A stretch of 64,000 bases of DNA from Agromyces protaetiae (lineage in GTDB: Bacteria; Actinomycetota; Actinomycetes; Actinomycetales; Microbacteriaceae): positions 372,001-436,000 of the forward strand of contig NZ_CP133018.1 in assembly GCF_030866785.1 (NCBI RefSeq). Direction: 5' to 3'. Of this stretch, positions 43,218-52,202 are shown one piece after another. Each line of letters opens with the position of its first letter. The first letter of the stretch is position 1. Below the pieces are notes generated by a model. That model saw only the letters and a list, made by a program, of their open reading frames with translations, had not been told where the DNA came from and did not search any database. Position numbers and translations under genes: made by a program.

Positions 43218-43272
43218 TGTAAAGCCGCCTCCCGTAGGGTTCTTTACATTGTAAAGCCTTGACAATGTAAAG
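43210..43272. promoter_or_regulatory. Three TetR-type operators
   Basis: CTTTACATTGTAAAG (43242-43256) is a perfect palindrome; CTTGACAATGTAAAG occurs at 43210-43224 and 43258-43272 with one mismatch to symmetry. The copies cover the start of the TetR gene and end 13 bp before the PNPOx-like ATG. Confidence 0.85.
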
Positions 43273-43285
43273 CGAGGAATCGATC

Positions 43286-43780
43286 ATGGTCGACATCAGC
43301 AGCGACGAGGTCTGGCAGGCCATCGCGAAGGAGTGCTTCATCGTCGTCGGCATGGTGTCCGCACGCGGCGAGGCCCGCACGGCCGGCGTCATGCACCACG
43401 TCCATGACGGCGTGCTCTGGTTCACGACGAACGACCGGGAATGGAAGGCGCGGCACATCGCCGCGAACCCCGGCGTCTCGGTGACGGTGCCGATCGCGAA
43501 GCGCGTGCCGTTCATGCCGTGGATCACGGTGCCGGCCGCCACCATCACGTTCAGCGGCGTCGCCGAGACGGTGCCGGCCGGCGCGCTGCACCCCGACGTG
43601 CGGCATGCGCTCCTGCACGGCCTCGACGTCACCGACGGCGACGAGCGCGGCGCACTCGTGGGCGTCGGCATCCGCCCGGTCGGCGACTTCGTGACCTACG
43701 GCGTCGGCGTGCCGATCCTCGCGATGCGCGACACGGAGCGGGCGCGCGGGCGGGCGCCCGTGGCATCCGTCATGGTCTGA
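43286..43780 (+). CDS. Pyridoxamine 5'-phosphate oxidase-fold (split-barrel flavin) protein
   Basis: 164 aa. Starts with the PNPOx-type first strands (GMVSARGEARTAGVMHHVHDGVLWFTTNDREWKARHIAANP), the flavin- or F420-binding split barrel. True PdxH residues for pyridoxamine are not evident, so a general FMN/F420 reductase is more likely. ATG follows GCGAGGAA. Single gene under the divergent TetR regulator, which suggests a role in detoxification of the inducer. Confidence 0.85.
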   Translation: MVDISSDEVWQAIAKECFIVVGMVSARGEARTAGVMHHVHDGVLWFTTNDREWKARHIAANPGVSVTVPIAKRVPFMPWITVPAATITFSGVAETVPAGALHPDVRHALLHGLDVTDGDERGALVGVGIRPVGDFVTYGVGVPILAMRDTERARGRAPVASVMV

Positions 43781-43807
43781 GATCGCCGCGCTGCTACGGT
43801 TGCGCCC

Positions 43808-44383
43808 ATGGAAGACGGGGCGGCAGTCGACGCGGGCACGCCGCGCGAACGCGGGGGAGCGGTGCGTCGCCGATCGGACCGGCGTGAGACCCGACCCGTC
43901 GGCGAGCGCGCCGAAGCACTCAAAGAGCGGGTCTACGCGACGTTCACGGGGCTCGCGATCGTGCTCGTGCAGTGGGGCAATGTCGAGCATCTCGATGCGT
44001 CGCGGGCGACGTACGCACTGCTCATCGGCATCTTCGGCATCACGGTCGCCGGGTTCGTCGCCGACGTGATCGCGCACATGTCGGTGCACGCCGCGTTCCC
44101 GAACGGGGCGGAGCTCGGCCGAATGCTGCGCATCGCGGGAACGGCGCTCGCGTCCGCGTTCGTGCCCGTCGTGCTGCTCGTGCTGGCCTGGGCCGACGTG
44201 ATCGGCCTCGAACCCGCGCTGCGCAGCGCGAGCATCGTGTACCTGGCGACGCTCGCCGTGATCGGCTACTTCGCGGTGCGCCGCACGCGGCTGGGCTGGT
44301 GGCAGCAGGTCGTCGCGCTCGCGATCCTCGTCGCACTCGGCGGGCTGGTCATCGTGCTGCAGCAACTCGCGCACGAGCACTGA
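43808..44383 (+). CDS. Four-helix membrane protein of unknown function
   Basis: 191 aa. Basic, disordered first 40 residues, then four hydrophobic helices (TGLAIVLVQWGNVE; YALLIGIFGITVAGFVADVIA; AFVPVVLLVLAWADVI; VVALAILVALGGLVIVLQQL). Conserved-looking HxSxH (IAHMSVHA) inside helix 2. It follows the PNPOx-like gene by 27 bp and may be co-transcribed. No family recognised. Confidence 0.75.
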   Translation: MEDGAAVDAGTPRERGGAVRRRSDRRETRPVGERAEALKERVYATFTGLAIVLVQWGNVEHLDASRATYALLIGIFGITVAGFVADVIAHMSVHAAFPNGAELGRMLRIAGTALASAFVPVVLLVLAWADVIGLEPALRSASIVYLATLAVIGYFAVRRTRLGWWQQVVALAILVALGGLVIVLQQLAHEH

Positions 44384-44610
44384 CGGCGCTGACGGGCTCC
44401 GGCTCGCGGCGCGGTGTCGGCCCGGGCGTGCAGCCGCCGACTGTGCTGCGCCGGGTGCGTGACTCCGGTGCGCTACGCCGGTGCGTGACTCCGGTGCGCG
44501 AGGTCGCGCGAATCGTCGTTGTGCGTGCTGGCAGAGATGCGAGCGCGCGACACGGGTTCGCACGGGTATACGTATCGACGGTTACGTCGCGACGTGGGCG
44601 CGCTCTGCGC

Positions 44611-44890
44611 GACAGGGCGGCAGGGCGCCGGGGCGGCAGGGCGACACGGTGGCGGCGCGGCGGCAGTGCGGCAGGGCGGCAGGGCGGGAGAGCGCCGGGG
44701 CGGCAGTGCGGCGGCGCGGCGGCGCGGCAGTGCGGCAGGGCGGCGGCGCGGCAGGGCGGCAGGGCGGCGCGGCGGCAGGGCCGCAGGGCGGCACGCTGGC
44801 GGGGCGGCACGGCGGTACGGCAGGGCGGGAGGGCGCCGGAGCGACACGGTGGCGGCGCGGCGGCGCGGCAGGGCGGCACGGCCGCAGGGC
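44611..44890. repeat. GGGCGGCA tandem tract
   Basis: About 280 bp of GCGGCAGGGCGGCA-type units in the 558-bp gap between the membrane protein and rhaB (44384-44941). The rest of the gap has no convincing gene. Confidence 0.85.
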
Positions 44891-44941
44891 GACCGGCCCG
44901 CGCCGGGCGCGGGCACGTCACGCGCGCGGCCCGCGCCGGCG

Positions 44942-46390
44942 TCAGCGGGTGGCCGGGACGTACCGTTTCGGCTCGAACGCGCGGGCGACGATCGCGCGCA
45001 GCGACTCGAGGTCGCCCGCCGCGAAGCCCGCCGCGCGCGCCTGCACGAGCACATTGCCGATCGCAGTCGCCTCGACCGGGCCCGCGAGCACGGGGATGCC
45101 GGACCGATCGGCCGTGCGCTGGCACAGCAGCTCGTTGAGTGCGCCGCCGCCGACCACGTGGATCGTCTCGACGTCGACACCCGACAGGATCGACGCGTCG
45201 CGGACCGCGCCCGCGAACGCCTCGGCGAGGCTCTCGACGATGGACCGGGCGAACTCGGCCCGGCTCTGCGGGGCGCGGACGCCGCGCTCGGCGCACCACT
45301 CCGCGATGCGTCCGGGCAGGTCGCCCGGTGCCATGAACCGCGGATCGTTCGCGTCGAAGACCGTGACCTCGCCGGTCACCGCGGCCGCCTGCGCGAGCAG
45401 CTCGGGCAGGTCGATCGTCTCGCCGCCGCGCTCCCACCAGCGCAGCGACTCCGACAGCAGCCACAGCCCCATGACGTTGTGCAGGAACCGCACACGCCCG
45501 TCGACGCCGCCCTCGTTCGTGAAGTTCGCCTCGCGCGCGGCATCGCTCGTCACGGGCGCTTCGAGCTCGACGCCCACGAGGCCCCACGTGCCGCACGAGA
45601 TGTACGCCGCGGACTCGGCCCGCATGGGCACCGCGACGACCGCCGACGCGGTGTCGTGCGAGCCCACCGCGACGACGTCGAGCCCCTCGGGCGCGCCCAG
45701 GTCGGCCGCGACCGCTGGTCGCAGGCCGCCGAGCGAGTCGCCGGGCGAGACGAGCCGCGGCAATACGGATGCCTCGAGCCGCAGCCGTTCGATGAGCTCG
45801 TGATCCCACTCTCCGGTCTCGACGCCGAGCAGCCCGGTCGTCGACGCGTTCGTGCGTTCGGCGACCTTCGAGCCCGTCAGTTGGAAGCCGATGAGGTCGG
45901 GGATCAGCAGGAGGGAGTCGGCCAGCCCGAGGCATCCGTCGCCGTCGCGCTCGGCCGCGAGCTGATAGACCGTGTTGAACGGCAGGAACTGCAGTCCGTT
46001 GCGCCGGTACAGCTCGGCGAACGGCACGACGCGGTGCACGCCGTCGACCGCGGCCTCGTTGCGCTCGTCGCGGTAATGGAACGGCTCGCCGAGCAGGCGC
46101 TCGCCGCGGAGCAGCCCGTAGTCGACCGCCCACGAGTCGACGCCGATCGACGCCACGGCGGGCTCGCGCCGGAACGCATCGGCGAGGCCGCGCGTGAGGT
46201 CACGGTAGAGCCCGGTGAAGTCCCAGTGCAGGCCGGACGCGAGCCGCACCGGCCCGTTCGGGAACCGTGCGACGTGGTCGAGCTCGAGCGTGCCGCTCGC
46301 GCCGTCGACGTACCCGACGATGACCCGCCCGCTCGTCGCCCCGAGATCGACCGCCGCGACCGCGCCCGCGCCGCCGCGCGCCCCGCTCAT
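44942..46390 (-). CDS. rhaB: Rhamnulokinase
   Basis: 482 aa FGGY-family kinase phosphorylating L-rhamnulose at O1. The first phosphate loop AAVDLGATSGRVIVG (residues 12-26) is the RhaB form of the FGGY start; SVDSWAVDYGLL near 90, GSHDTASAVVAVP near 245 and HVVGGGALNELL near 410 continue the family pattern. Start AGGGGC-preceded ATG. Second gene after rhaEW on this strand with a 307-bp repeat-filled gap between them. Confidence 0.95.
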   Translation of the reverse strand: MSGARGGAGAVAAVDLGATSGRVIVGYVDGASGTLELDHVARFPNGPVRLASGLHWDFTGLYRDLTRGLADAFRREPAVASIGVDSWAVDYGLLRGERLLGEPFHYRDERNEAAVDGVHRVVPFAELYRRNGLQFLPFNTVYQLAAERDGDGCLGLADSLLLIPDLIGFQLTGSKVAERTNASTTGLLGVETGEWDHELIERLRLEASVLPRLVSPGDSLGGLRPAVAADLGAPEGLDVVAVGSHDTASAVVAVPMRAESAAYISCGTWGLVGVELEAPVTSDAAREANFTNEGGVDGRVRFLHNVMGLWLLSESLRWWERGGETIDLPELLAQAAAVTGEVTVFDANDPRFMAPGDLPGRIAEWCAERGVRAPQSRAEFARSIVESLAEAFAGAVRDASILSGVDVETIHVVGGGALNELLCQRTADRSGIPVLAGPVEATAIGNVLVQARAAGFAAGDLESLRAIVARAFEPKRYVPATR

Positions 46391-46430
46391 CGGAGCCCCT
46401 TGGCGCGCTCGTCGGCCGCCCCAACGCTGT

Positions 46431-46617
46431 CGAAAGTGGGTGTGCGACCGGGTGGTGGGTTGGCGCCCGCGCGGGGGCGACTTCCAACCCACTGTCGGTG
46501 GCGTGACCCACCTTTTGCGGCGCCGGCGGCACCCGTGCCAACGCCGCGGAAAGTGGGTGTGCGACTGGATGGTGGGTTGGCGCCCGCGCGGGGGTGACTT
46601 CCAACCCGCCGTCGGGG
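46431..46617. repeat. Two related inverted-repeat units between rhaEW and rhaB
   Basis: Copies at about 46434-46520 and 46550-46612 share GAAAGTGGGTGTGCGAC and the GGTGGGTTGGCGCCCGC segment. Within each, GTGGGTTGG pairs with CCAACCCAC (second copy CCAACCCGC) about 20 bases later. Together with the adjacent tandem tract they fill the 307-bp gap 46391-46697; no gene seen. Confidence 0.75.
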
Positions 46618-46628
46618 TGCGGTCACAT

Positions 46629-46684
46629 TTCTCGCGGCGGTCGCGGCGGTCGCGGCGGTCGCGGCGGTCGCGGCGGTCGCGGCG
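46629..46684. repeat. Nine-bp GCGGCGGTC tandem repeat
   Basis: Six copies of TCGCGGCGG in a row immediately after the rhaEW stop codon side, in the rhaEW-rhaB gap. Confidence 0.85.
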
Positions 46685-46697
46685 GCGAAGCGCGCGC

Positions 46698-48734
46698 TCA
46701 TCGGAGGAAGGCGGCGGCGACGCCGGCGTCGACGGGGACGTGGAGTCCGGTGGTGTGGCTGAGCTCGGGGCCGGTGAGCACGAACACGGCGTTCGCGACG
46801 TGCTCGGGGAGCACCTCGCGCTTCAGGATCGTGCGCTGGGCGTAGAACTTGCCGAGATCCTGCTCGTCGATGCCGTACGTCTTCGCCCGGTTGGCGCCCC
46901 AGCCGGCGGCGAAGATGCCCGAGCCGCGGACGACGCCGTCGGGATTGATGCCGTTGACCCGGACGCCGTACTCGCCGAGCTCGACCGCGAGCAGTCGTAC
47001 CTGGTGCGCCTGATCGGCCTTCGTCGCCGAGTAGGCGATGTTGTTCGGGCCTGCGAACACCGAGTTCTTGGACGAGATGTAGATGATGTCGCCGCCGAGG
47101 TTCTGGTCGATGAGCACGCGCGCGGCGGCCTTCGACACGAGGAACGAGCCCTTCGCCATGACGTCGTGCTGCAGATCCCAGTCGGCCTCGGTGGTCTCCA
47201 GCAGCGGCTTCGACAGCGAGAGGCCCGCGTTGTTCACGACGAGGTCGAGCCCGCCGAATGCCAGCACGGCCTCGTCGATCGCGGCCTGCACCTGCGAGGC
47301 ATCCGTCACGTTCGCGGCGACGCCGATGGCGACGTCGCTGTTGCCCAGCTCGGCCGCGGCGGCCTGCGCCTTCTCGAGGTCGAGGTCCGCGATGACGACG
47401 CACGCGCCCTCGGCCGCGAGGCGGGTCGCGATGGCCTTGCCGATGCCGGAGGCGGCACCCGTGACGAGCGCGATGCGCGTCGCGTGCGTCTTCGGCTTCG
47501 GCATGCGCTGGAGCTTGGCCTCCTCGAGCGCCCAGTACTCGATGCGGAACTTCTCCTCGTCGCTGATCGGCGCGTAGGTCGAGACCGACTCGGCGCCGCG
47601 CATGACGTTGATCGCGTTGACGTAGAACTCGCCGGCCACGCGCGCGGTCTGCTTGTTGGCGCCGAAGCTGAACATGCCCACGCCGGGGATCAGCACGATG
47701 GCCGGGTCGGCGCCGCGGATCGCGGGGGAGTCCTCGGTCGCGTAGGCGTCGTAGTAGGCCTGGTAGTCGGCGCGGTACGCCTCGTGCAGCTCCTTCAGGC
47801 GCGCGATCGAGTCTTCGACGGATGCCTCGGCCGGGAGGTCGAGCACGAGCGGCTTGACCTTCGTGCGCAGGAAGTGGTCGGGGCAGCTCGTGCCGAGCGC
47901 GGCGAGGTGCGCGAGCTTCTCGCGGCTCAGGAACTCGAGCACGACGTCGGCGTCGGTGAAGTGGCCGACCTGCGGCTTGTCGTACGAGGCGAGCCCACGG
48001 ATGGTCGGCGCGAGCGCGGCGGCCTTCGCGCGGCGCTCGGCCGGGGGCAGCGGTTCGAAGCCGGGCACCACCGGGCCGAACGGCTCGGCCGCGCCGTGCT
48101 CGGCGAGGTACGCCGCGGCGGTGTCGATGATCCAGAGCGAGTTGCGCTCGGACTCCTCCGACGTGTCACCCCACGCCGTGATGCCGTGGCCGCCGAGGAT
48201 GCAGCCGATCGCCTGGGGGTGCTGCGCCTTGATCTCGGCAATGTCGAGGCCGAGCTGGAAGCCGGGGCGGCGCCACGGCACCCACACGACCTTGTCGCCG
48301 AAGATCTTGGCGGTGAGCTCTTCGCCGTCGGCCGCGGTCGCGATGGCGATGCCCGAATCGGGGTGCAGGTGGTCGACGTGCGCGGCGTCCACGAGGCCGT
48401 GCATGGCCGTGTCGATCGACGGGGCCGCGCCGCCCTTGCCGTGCAGGGTGTACTCGAACGCCGCGACCATCTCGTCTTCGCGCTCGAGACCCGGGTAGAC
48501 GTTCACCAGGTCGCGCAGGCGGTCGAGGCGCAGCACCGCGAGGCCCGACTCCTGCAGCGTGCCGAGGTCGCCGCCCGAGCCCTTGACCCACATGAGCTCG
48601 ACGGGCTCACCCGTCACCGGGTCGGTCTCGGTGCCCTTGGCCGACGTGTTGCCGCCGGCGTAGTTCGTGTTCTTCGGGTCGGCGCCGAGGCGGTTCGACC
48701 GTGCGATGAGGTCGGCGGCAGCGGGGTTCGTCAT
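46698..48734 (-). CDS. rhaEW: Bifunctional rhamnulose-1-phosphate aldolase / L-lactaldehyde dehydrogenase (SDR)
   Basis: 678 aa fusion as in B. subtilis RhaEW. The N-terminal class II aldolase (about 1-400) has NYAGGNTSAKG near 25 and the zinc histidines in HVDHLHPDSG near 117 and HGITAWG near 185; it cleaves L-rhamnulose-1-phosphate to DHAP and L-lactaldehyde. The C-terminal SDR (about 410-678) has TGAASGIG near 420 and Y567-S-A-T-K571; it oxidises lactaldehyde. ATG at 48734 is 8 bases after GAAGGA; the preceding GTG (48737) is possible. Preceded by a DeoR gene and operator. Confidence 0.95.
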   Translation of the reverse strand: MTNPAAADLIARSNRLGADPKNTNYAGGNTSAKGTETDPVTGEPVELMWVKGSGGDLGTLQESGLAVLRLDRLRDLVNVYPGLEREDEMVAAFEYTLHGKGGAAPSIDTAMHGLVDAAHVDHLHPDSGIAIATAADGEELTAKIFGDKVVWVPWRRPGFQLGLDIAEIKAQHPQAIGCILGGHGITAWGDTSEESERNSLWIIDTAAAYLAEHGAAEPFGPVVPGFEPLPPAERRAKAAALAPTIRGLASYDKPQVGHFTDADVVLEFLSREKLAHLAALGTSCPDHFLRTKVKPLVLDLPAEASVEDSIARLKELHEAYRADYQAYYDAYATEDSPAIRGADPAIVLIPGVGMFSFGANKQTARVAGEFYVNAINVMRGAESVSTYAPISDEEKFRIEYWALEEAKLQRMPKPKTHATRIALVTGAASGIGKAIATRLAAEGACVVIADLDLEKAQAAAAELGNSDVAIGVAANVTDASQVQAAIDEAVLAFGGLDLVVNNAGLSLSKPLLETTEADWDLQHDVMAKGSFLVSKAAARVLIDQNLGGDIIYISSKNSVFAGPNNIAYSATKADQAHQVRLLAVELGEYGVRVNGINPDGVVRGSGIFAAGWGANRAKTYGIDEQDLGKFYAQRTILKREVLPEHVANAVFVLTGPELSHTTGLHVPVDAGVAAAFLR

Positions 48735-48794
48735 CACGTGTCCTTCGTCGGAGCGGGCGGCACCTGAGCGCCGGTGGTGTTACAAGATGTCAAG

Positions 48795-48808
48795 TATTTC
48801 AAGAAATA
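48795..48808. promoter_or_regulatory. Palindromic operator upstream of rhaEW
   Basis: TATTTCAAGAAATA is a perfect 14-bp palindrome in the DeoR-rhaEW gap; on the minus strand it is followed by repeated CTTG words (CTTGAAAT, CTTGACAT, CTTGTAAC). AT-rich by local standards and a likely DeoR (RhaR-type) binding and promoter region. Confidence 0.6.
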
Positions 48809-48854
48809 ACACTCCTGGCAAGACCATCGGTGATCGCTGGGTGGGAGCGCGGCG

Positions 48855-49613
48855 TCAGACGAGGTCGACGAGGTCGCGGAACGGATCGAGGCGCGGGTCC
48901 TCGGGGGAGAGTTCGGTGACCATGATCGTCACCTCGCTCCAGGCCAGGCAGACCGCGACGTCACGCTGCTCGAGCTTGCTCGCGTCCACGCAGACCACCG
49001 TCTCGTCGGCCGCACCGGCGAACTCGCGCTTGACCTGGGCCTCCGCGAGCGTGACGTCGGAGGTGCCGTGGATCGGGTCGACCGCGCTCGCGGAGGCGAA
49101 GAAGCGGCGGTAGAGCATCGAGGCGGCCCCTCGGCACGCGAGCGGACCGACGAAGCTGTCGGTCGCCTCCTCGAGCTCGCCCCCGATGAGGACGGGGTGC
49201 GCCCCGGTGTTGCGTGCCGCGGTGAAGTTCTCCCAGGAGTTCGTCGCGACGATGAGCTCGGTGCGCTCGCCGAGCGTCGCCGCGATGCGGCCGGTCGTCG
49301 ACGACGCGTCGAGGGCGACCGCCCCCGAGGCCGGGAGCAGCCGGAGCGCCTTCTCGGCGATCACGCTCTTGGCGCGCGCGTTCACCGAGCTGCGTTCGCG
49401 GAACGGGCGTGGCCCCGAGGGGGCGATCGCGCCGCCGCGGACGCGCCGCACAAGCCCCGCGGCCTCCATCTCCGCGAGATCGCGCCTGATCGTCATCGCC
49501 GAGACACCGAGCTCGGTGGCGGCCGCCTCGTGCTTGATGCCGCCATCGCGCTCGAGGATCGCGACCAGACGCGCGCGTCGGTGCTCGCCGTCCACCGAGC
49601 TCGCCATGGTCAT
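48855..49613 (-). CDS. DeoR family regulator, probable RhaR
   Basis: 252 aa. DeoR helix-turn-helix (HEAAATELGVSAMTIRRDLAEME, about 32-54) and a DeoRC sugar-phosphate sensor (GAVALDASSTTGRIA; IVATNSWENF; FFASASAVDP). It lies immediately upstream of rhaEW-rhaB on the same strand. B. subtilis RhaR, also a DeoR protein, controls rhaEW and responds to rhamnulose-1-phosphate, so the same role is likely. ATG 49613 or 49607. Divergent from a second DeoR gene 95 bp away. Confidence 0.85.
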   Translation of the reverse strand: MTMASSVDGEHRRARLVAILERDGGIKHEAAATELGVSAMTIRRDLAEMEAAGLVRRVRGGAIAPSGPRPFRERSSVNARAKSVIAEKALRLLPASGAVALDASSTTGRIAATLGERTELIVATNSWENFTAARNTGAHPVLIGGELEEATDSFVGPLACRGAASMLYRRFFASASAVDPIHGTSDVTLAEAQVKREFAGAADETVVCVDASKLEQRDVAVCLAWSEVTIMVTELSPEDPRLDPFRDLVDLV

Positions 49614-49694
49614 GCAGCGATCATGCTCGATGGCCGCGTCGGCGCACAAATGGACGCCACCACGACGAGATCTCACAAGAACTCACGGAACTTG

Positions 49695-49709
49695 TACAAT
49701 CCTGAGCAA
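49695..49709 (+). promoter_or_regulatory. -10 element for a leaderless DeoR transcript
   Basis: TACAAT (49695-49700) lies eight bases before the ATG at 49709, so the transcript should start at or near the first codon. ACAAG (49675) and CTTGT (49691) form an inverted repeat across N11 just upstream. Confidence 0.55.
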
Positions 49710-50458
49710 TGACGTCACTCGCCGCCGAAGAACGCCGCACGTGGCTGCTCGAACAGCTGCGTCACGCGAAACGCCTGTCGCTGGCCGAAGCGGCGGCGGA
49801 GCTCGGCGTGAGCGAGATGACGGTGCGCCGAGACCTGAACGGGCTCGAGGTCGGCGGGACGGTGCGGCGCGTCCGCGGCGGCGCCGTCTACTCGGGGCCC
49901 GTGAGCTTCCAGAGCCGTGACCGATCGCAGGCCGAGGAGAAGACGGCCATCGCCCATAAGATCCTGCCGCTGGTGCCGGAGCACGGCGTCATCGCGATGG
50001 ACTCGTCCACCACGATGTACCGGTTGGCACAGGTGATCAGCGGCTCGGGCGATCTGGTCGTGGTCACCAACGGGCTGCTGACCTTTCAAGCACTGCAAGA
50101 ACGCCCGGGCATCACGGCGATCCTGACCGGTGGTGCCGCGGACCGCCGCAGCGACTCCCTGATCGGCCCGGTCGCCACGGCGTTCCTCGAGACCATGCGC
50201 TTCGCCGTCTTCTTCGCGTCCACCGCCGCGGTGGACGAACGCGCGTGCTACGAAGACACGCTCGAGGAGGCGGAGATCAAGCGCGCGTTCGCGAGGTCGT
50301 CCGCACGCGTGGTTATCGGTGCGCATGCCGAGAAGCTCGGCGGCATCGCCACGGCGGCGTCGGTCCCGCTGAAGAGCGTGAGCACGCTCGTGACCGAGCT
50401 CGATCCCGCGAGCGCCGAACTCGCGTCCTACCACCAGGTCATCTCAGACGTGCGCTGA
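49709..50458 (+). CDS. DeoR family regulator of the ribose-type importer operon
   Basis: 249 aa. Helix-turn-helix SLAEAAAELGVSEMTVRRDLNGLE (about 20-43), DeoRC domain with MDSSTTMYRLAQ, VVTNGLLTFQAL and FFASTAAVDE. Followed 214 bp later by the importer-dehydrogenase-kinase operon on the same strand, whose promoter region has TGACA repeats. Likely senses a phosphorylated sugar produced by the operon's FGGY kinase. Confidence 0.88.
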   Translation: MTSLAAEERRTWLLEQLRHAKRLSLAEAAAELGVSEMTVRRDLNGLEVGGTVRRVRGGAVYSGPVSFQSRDRSQAEEKTAIAHKILPLVPEHGVIAMDSSTTMYRLAQVISGSGDLVVVTNGLLTFQALQERPGITAILTGGAADRRSDSLIGPVATAFLETMRFAVFFASTAAVDERACYEDTLEEAEIKRAFARSSARVVIGAHAEKLGGIATAASVPLKSVSTLVTELDPASAELASYHQVISDVR

Positions 50459-50602
50459 GCCGTCGACACGCTCGCTCCGTCGGTCGTGTCAGATGCGTGT
50501 GCGAGCGTGCGCGGCAGTGGCATCAAGTCCTCCGCTTCGCACCGGATGCGACGCGCTCGTGCCGTCTTCTGGGCAGGTATTGCTCACAACATCTGACAGG
50601 AA

Positions 50603-50632
50603 TTGACAAACACGAACACGCTCGCCCAGAAT
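50603..50632 (+). promoter_or_regulatory. Promoter of the importer operon
   Basis: TTGACA (50603-50608), 18 bases, CAGAAT (50627-50632). CTCACAACA, CTGACAGGA and TTGACAAAC are tandem related words at 50583, 50594 and 50603 that may be the DeoR operator. Confidence 0.6.
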
Positions 50633-50672
50633 GATCCCGCCCGACGAAGCGTCACAACGGAGTGGAGACACC

Positions 50673-52202
50673 ATGGACAGCGCCGCGACCACCTCGCCAA
50701 GCACCCACTCCATCTCCGGCCTCGCGCTTCGCGTCGACTCGCTGGTCAAGGAGTATCCGGGCGTCCGCGCGCTCGACGGGGTCTCGCTCGACGTCCGGCC
50801 GGGCGAGGTCCACGCGATCGTGGGCGAGAACGGAGCCGGCAAGTCCACGCTCATCAAGACGCTCGCGGGCGCCGTCGAGCCGACGAGCGGCACGATCACG
50901 ATCGACGGCGAGACGTACGAACGCCTGACGCCCCAGCTGTCGCGCGCCCTGGGCGTCGCCGTGATCTACCAGGAGTTCACGCTCTTCCCGAACCTGAGCG
51001 CCGTCGACAACGTGTTCCTCGGCGAGTTCCTGACCAAGGGCCTCGTGCTCGACCGGAAGACCATGACGGCCAAGGCCGAAGCCCTGTTCCGCCGGCTCGG
51101 GGTGCGCATCGACCCGCACGCGCTCGTCGAGACGCTGACGACCGGCTACCAGCAGATCGTCGAGATCGCGAAGGCCCTCTCGAAGGATGCCCGGCTGCTG
51201 ATCATGGACGAGCCGTCGGCGCCGCTCACCTCGTCCGAGGTCGACGCCATGTTCGCCATCGTCGACGCGCTCAAGCGCGAGGGCATGACGATCATCTACA
51301 TCTCGCATCGGATGGATGAGATCTTCCGCCTCGCCGACCGGGTCACCGTGCTCCGCGACGGGGCCTACATCACCACCGTCGAGACCGCGGCGACCACGAG
51401 GAACGAACTGATCACCGCCATGGTCGGCCGGGACCTGAACGACGAGTACCCCGTGCGGACGAACGCGATCGGCGAGCCCACCCTCACGGTGGAAGGCCTC
51501 ACCGGGAACGGCGTCGAGCAGATCAGCTTCCAGGCGCACGCCGGTGAGATCCTCGGCTTCGCCGGCCTCATCGGCGCCGGCCGCACCGAGCTCATGGAGC
51601 TCATCTTCGGCAGCGTGAAGCCGGAGTCGGGGACCGTCGACCTCCACGGCAGGTCCGTGCTGTCGGTCAACCCGGCGCAGGCGATCCGCAACGGCATCGC
51701 GCTCGTTCCCGAGGACCGCAAGCGGCACGGCCTCGTCCTCGAGTTCTCCATCACGCAGAACATCTCGCTGCCGCTGCTCAAGGGCATGTCCCGCCTTGGC
51801 ACGATTCCCTCCGCGAAAGAGGACCGGCTCGCGGCCGACTACATGCGGAGTCTCCGGATCAAGGCACCGAGCGGTCACGAGATCGTCGGCAACCTGAGCG
51901 GCGGGAACCAGCAGAAGGTCGTCCTGGCGAAGTGGCTCGCGACCGACCCCGAGGTGCTCATCTTCGACGAGCCGACGCGGGGCATCGACATCGGCGCACG
52001 CCACGAGATCTACCTGCTCATGAGCGAGCTGGCCGCACAGGGCAAGACGATCCTCATGATCTCGTCCGACATGGAGGAGCTCATCGGCATGTCGGACCGG
52101 GTCGTCGTCCTGAGAGAAGGCGTGCAGCAGGGCGTGCTCGAACGACCGGACATCAGCCAGGAGAACGTCCTCACCCTGGCCTCTGAAGGAGAACTCGTAT
52201 GA
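50673..52202 (+). CDS. Sugar ABC importer ATPase, RbsA/XylG type (two ABC domains)
   Basis: 509 aa. First ABC domain: Walker A GENGAGKST near 55, Q-loop YQEFTLFPNLS, a degenerate signature TTGYQQIVE, Walker B LLIMDEPSAPL. Second domain: degenerate Walker A GLIGAGRTEL near 310, signature LSGGNQQK near 412, Walker B LIFDEPTRGID. This pairing of one degenerate site in each half is normal for RbsA/MglA. ATG at 50673 follows GGAG. First gene of a five-gene unit. Confidence 0.95.
   Translation: MDSAATTSPSTHSISGLALRVDSLVKEYPGVRALDGVSLDVRPGEVHAIVGENGAGKSTLIKTLAGAVEPTSGTITIDGETYERLTPQLSRALGVAVIYQEFTLFPNLSAVDNVFLGEFLTKGLVLDRKTMTAKAEALFRRLGVRIDPHALVETLTTGYQQIVEIAKALSKDARLLIMDEPSAPLTSSEVDAMFAIVDALKREGMTIIYISHRMDEIFRLADRVTVLRDGAYITTVETAATTRNELITAMVGRDLNDEYPVRTNAIGEPTLTVEGLTGNGVEQISFQAHAGEILGFAGLIGAGRTELMELIFGSVKPESGTVDLHGRSVLSVNPAQAIRNGIALVPEDRKRHGLVLEFSITQNISLPLLKGMSRLGTIPSAKEDRLAADYMRSLRIKAPSGHEIVGNLSGGNQQKVVLAKWLATDPEVLIFDEPTRGIDIGARHEIYLLMSELAAQGKTILMISSDMEELIGMSDRVVVLREGVQQGVLERPDISQENVLTLASEGELV

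Noticed and set aside
44519..46597. A 692-codon plus-strand open frame over rhaB and the repeat tract
   Set aside because: Begins in GGGCGGCA repeats and runs antisense to rhaB; repeat translation only.
46215..48767. An 850-codon plus-strand open frame over rhaEW
   Set aside because: Complementary shadow of the aldolase-dehydrogenase gene; no start signal or motifs.
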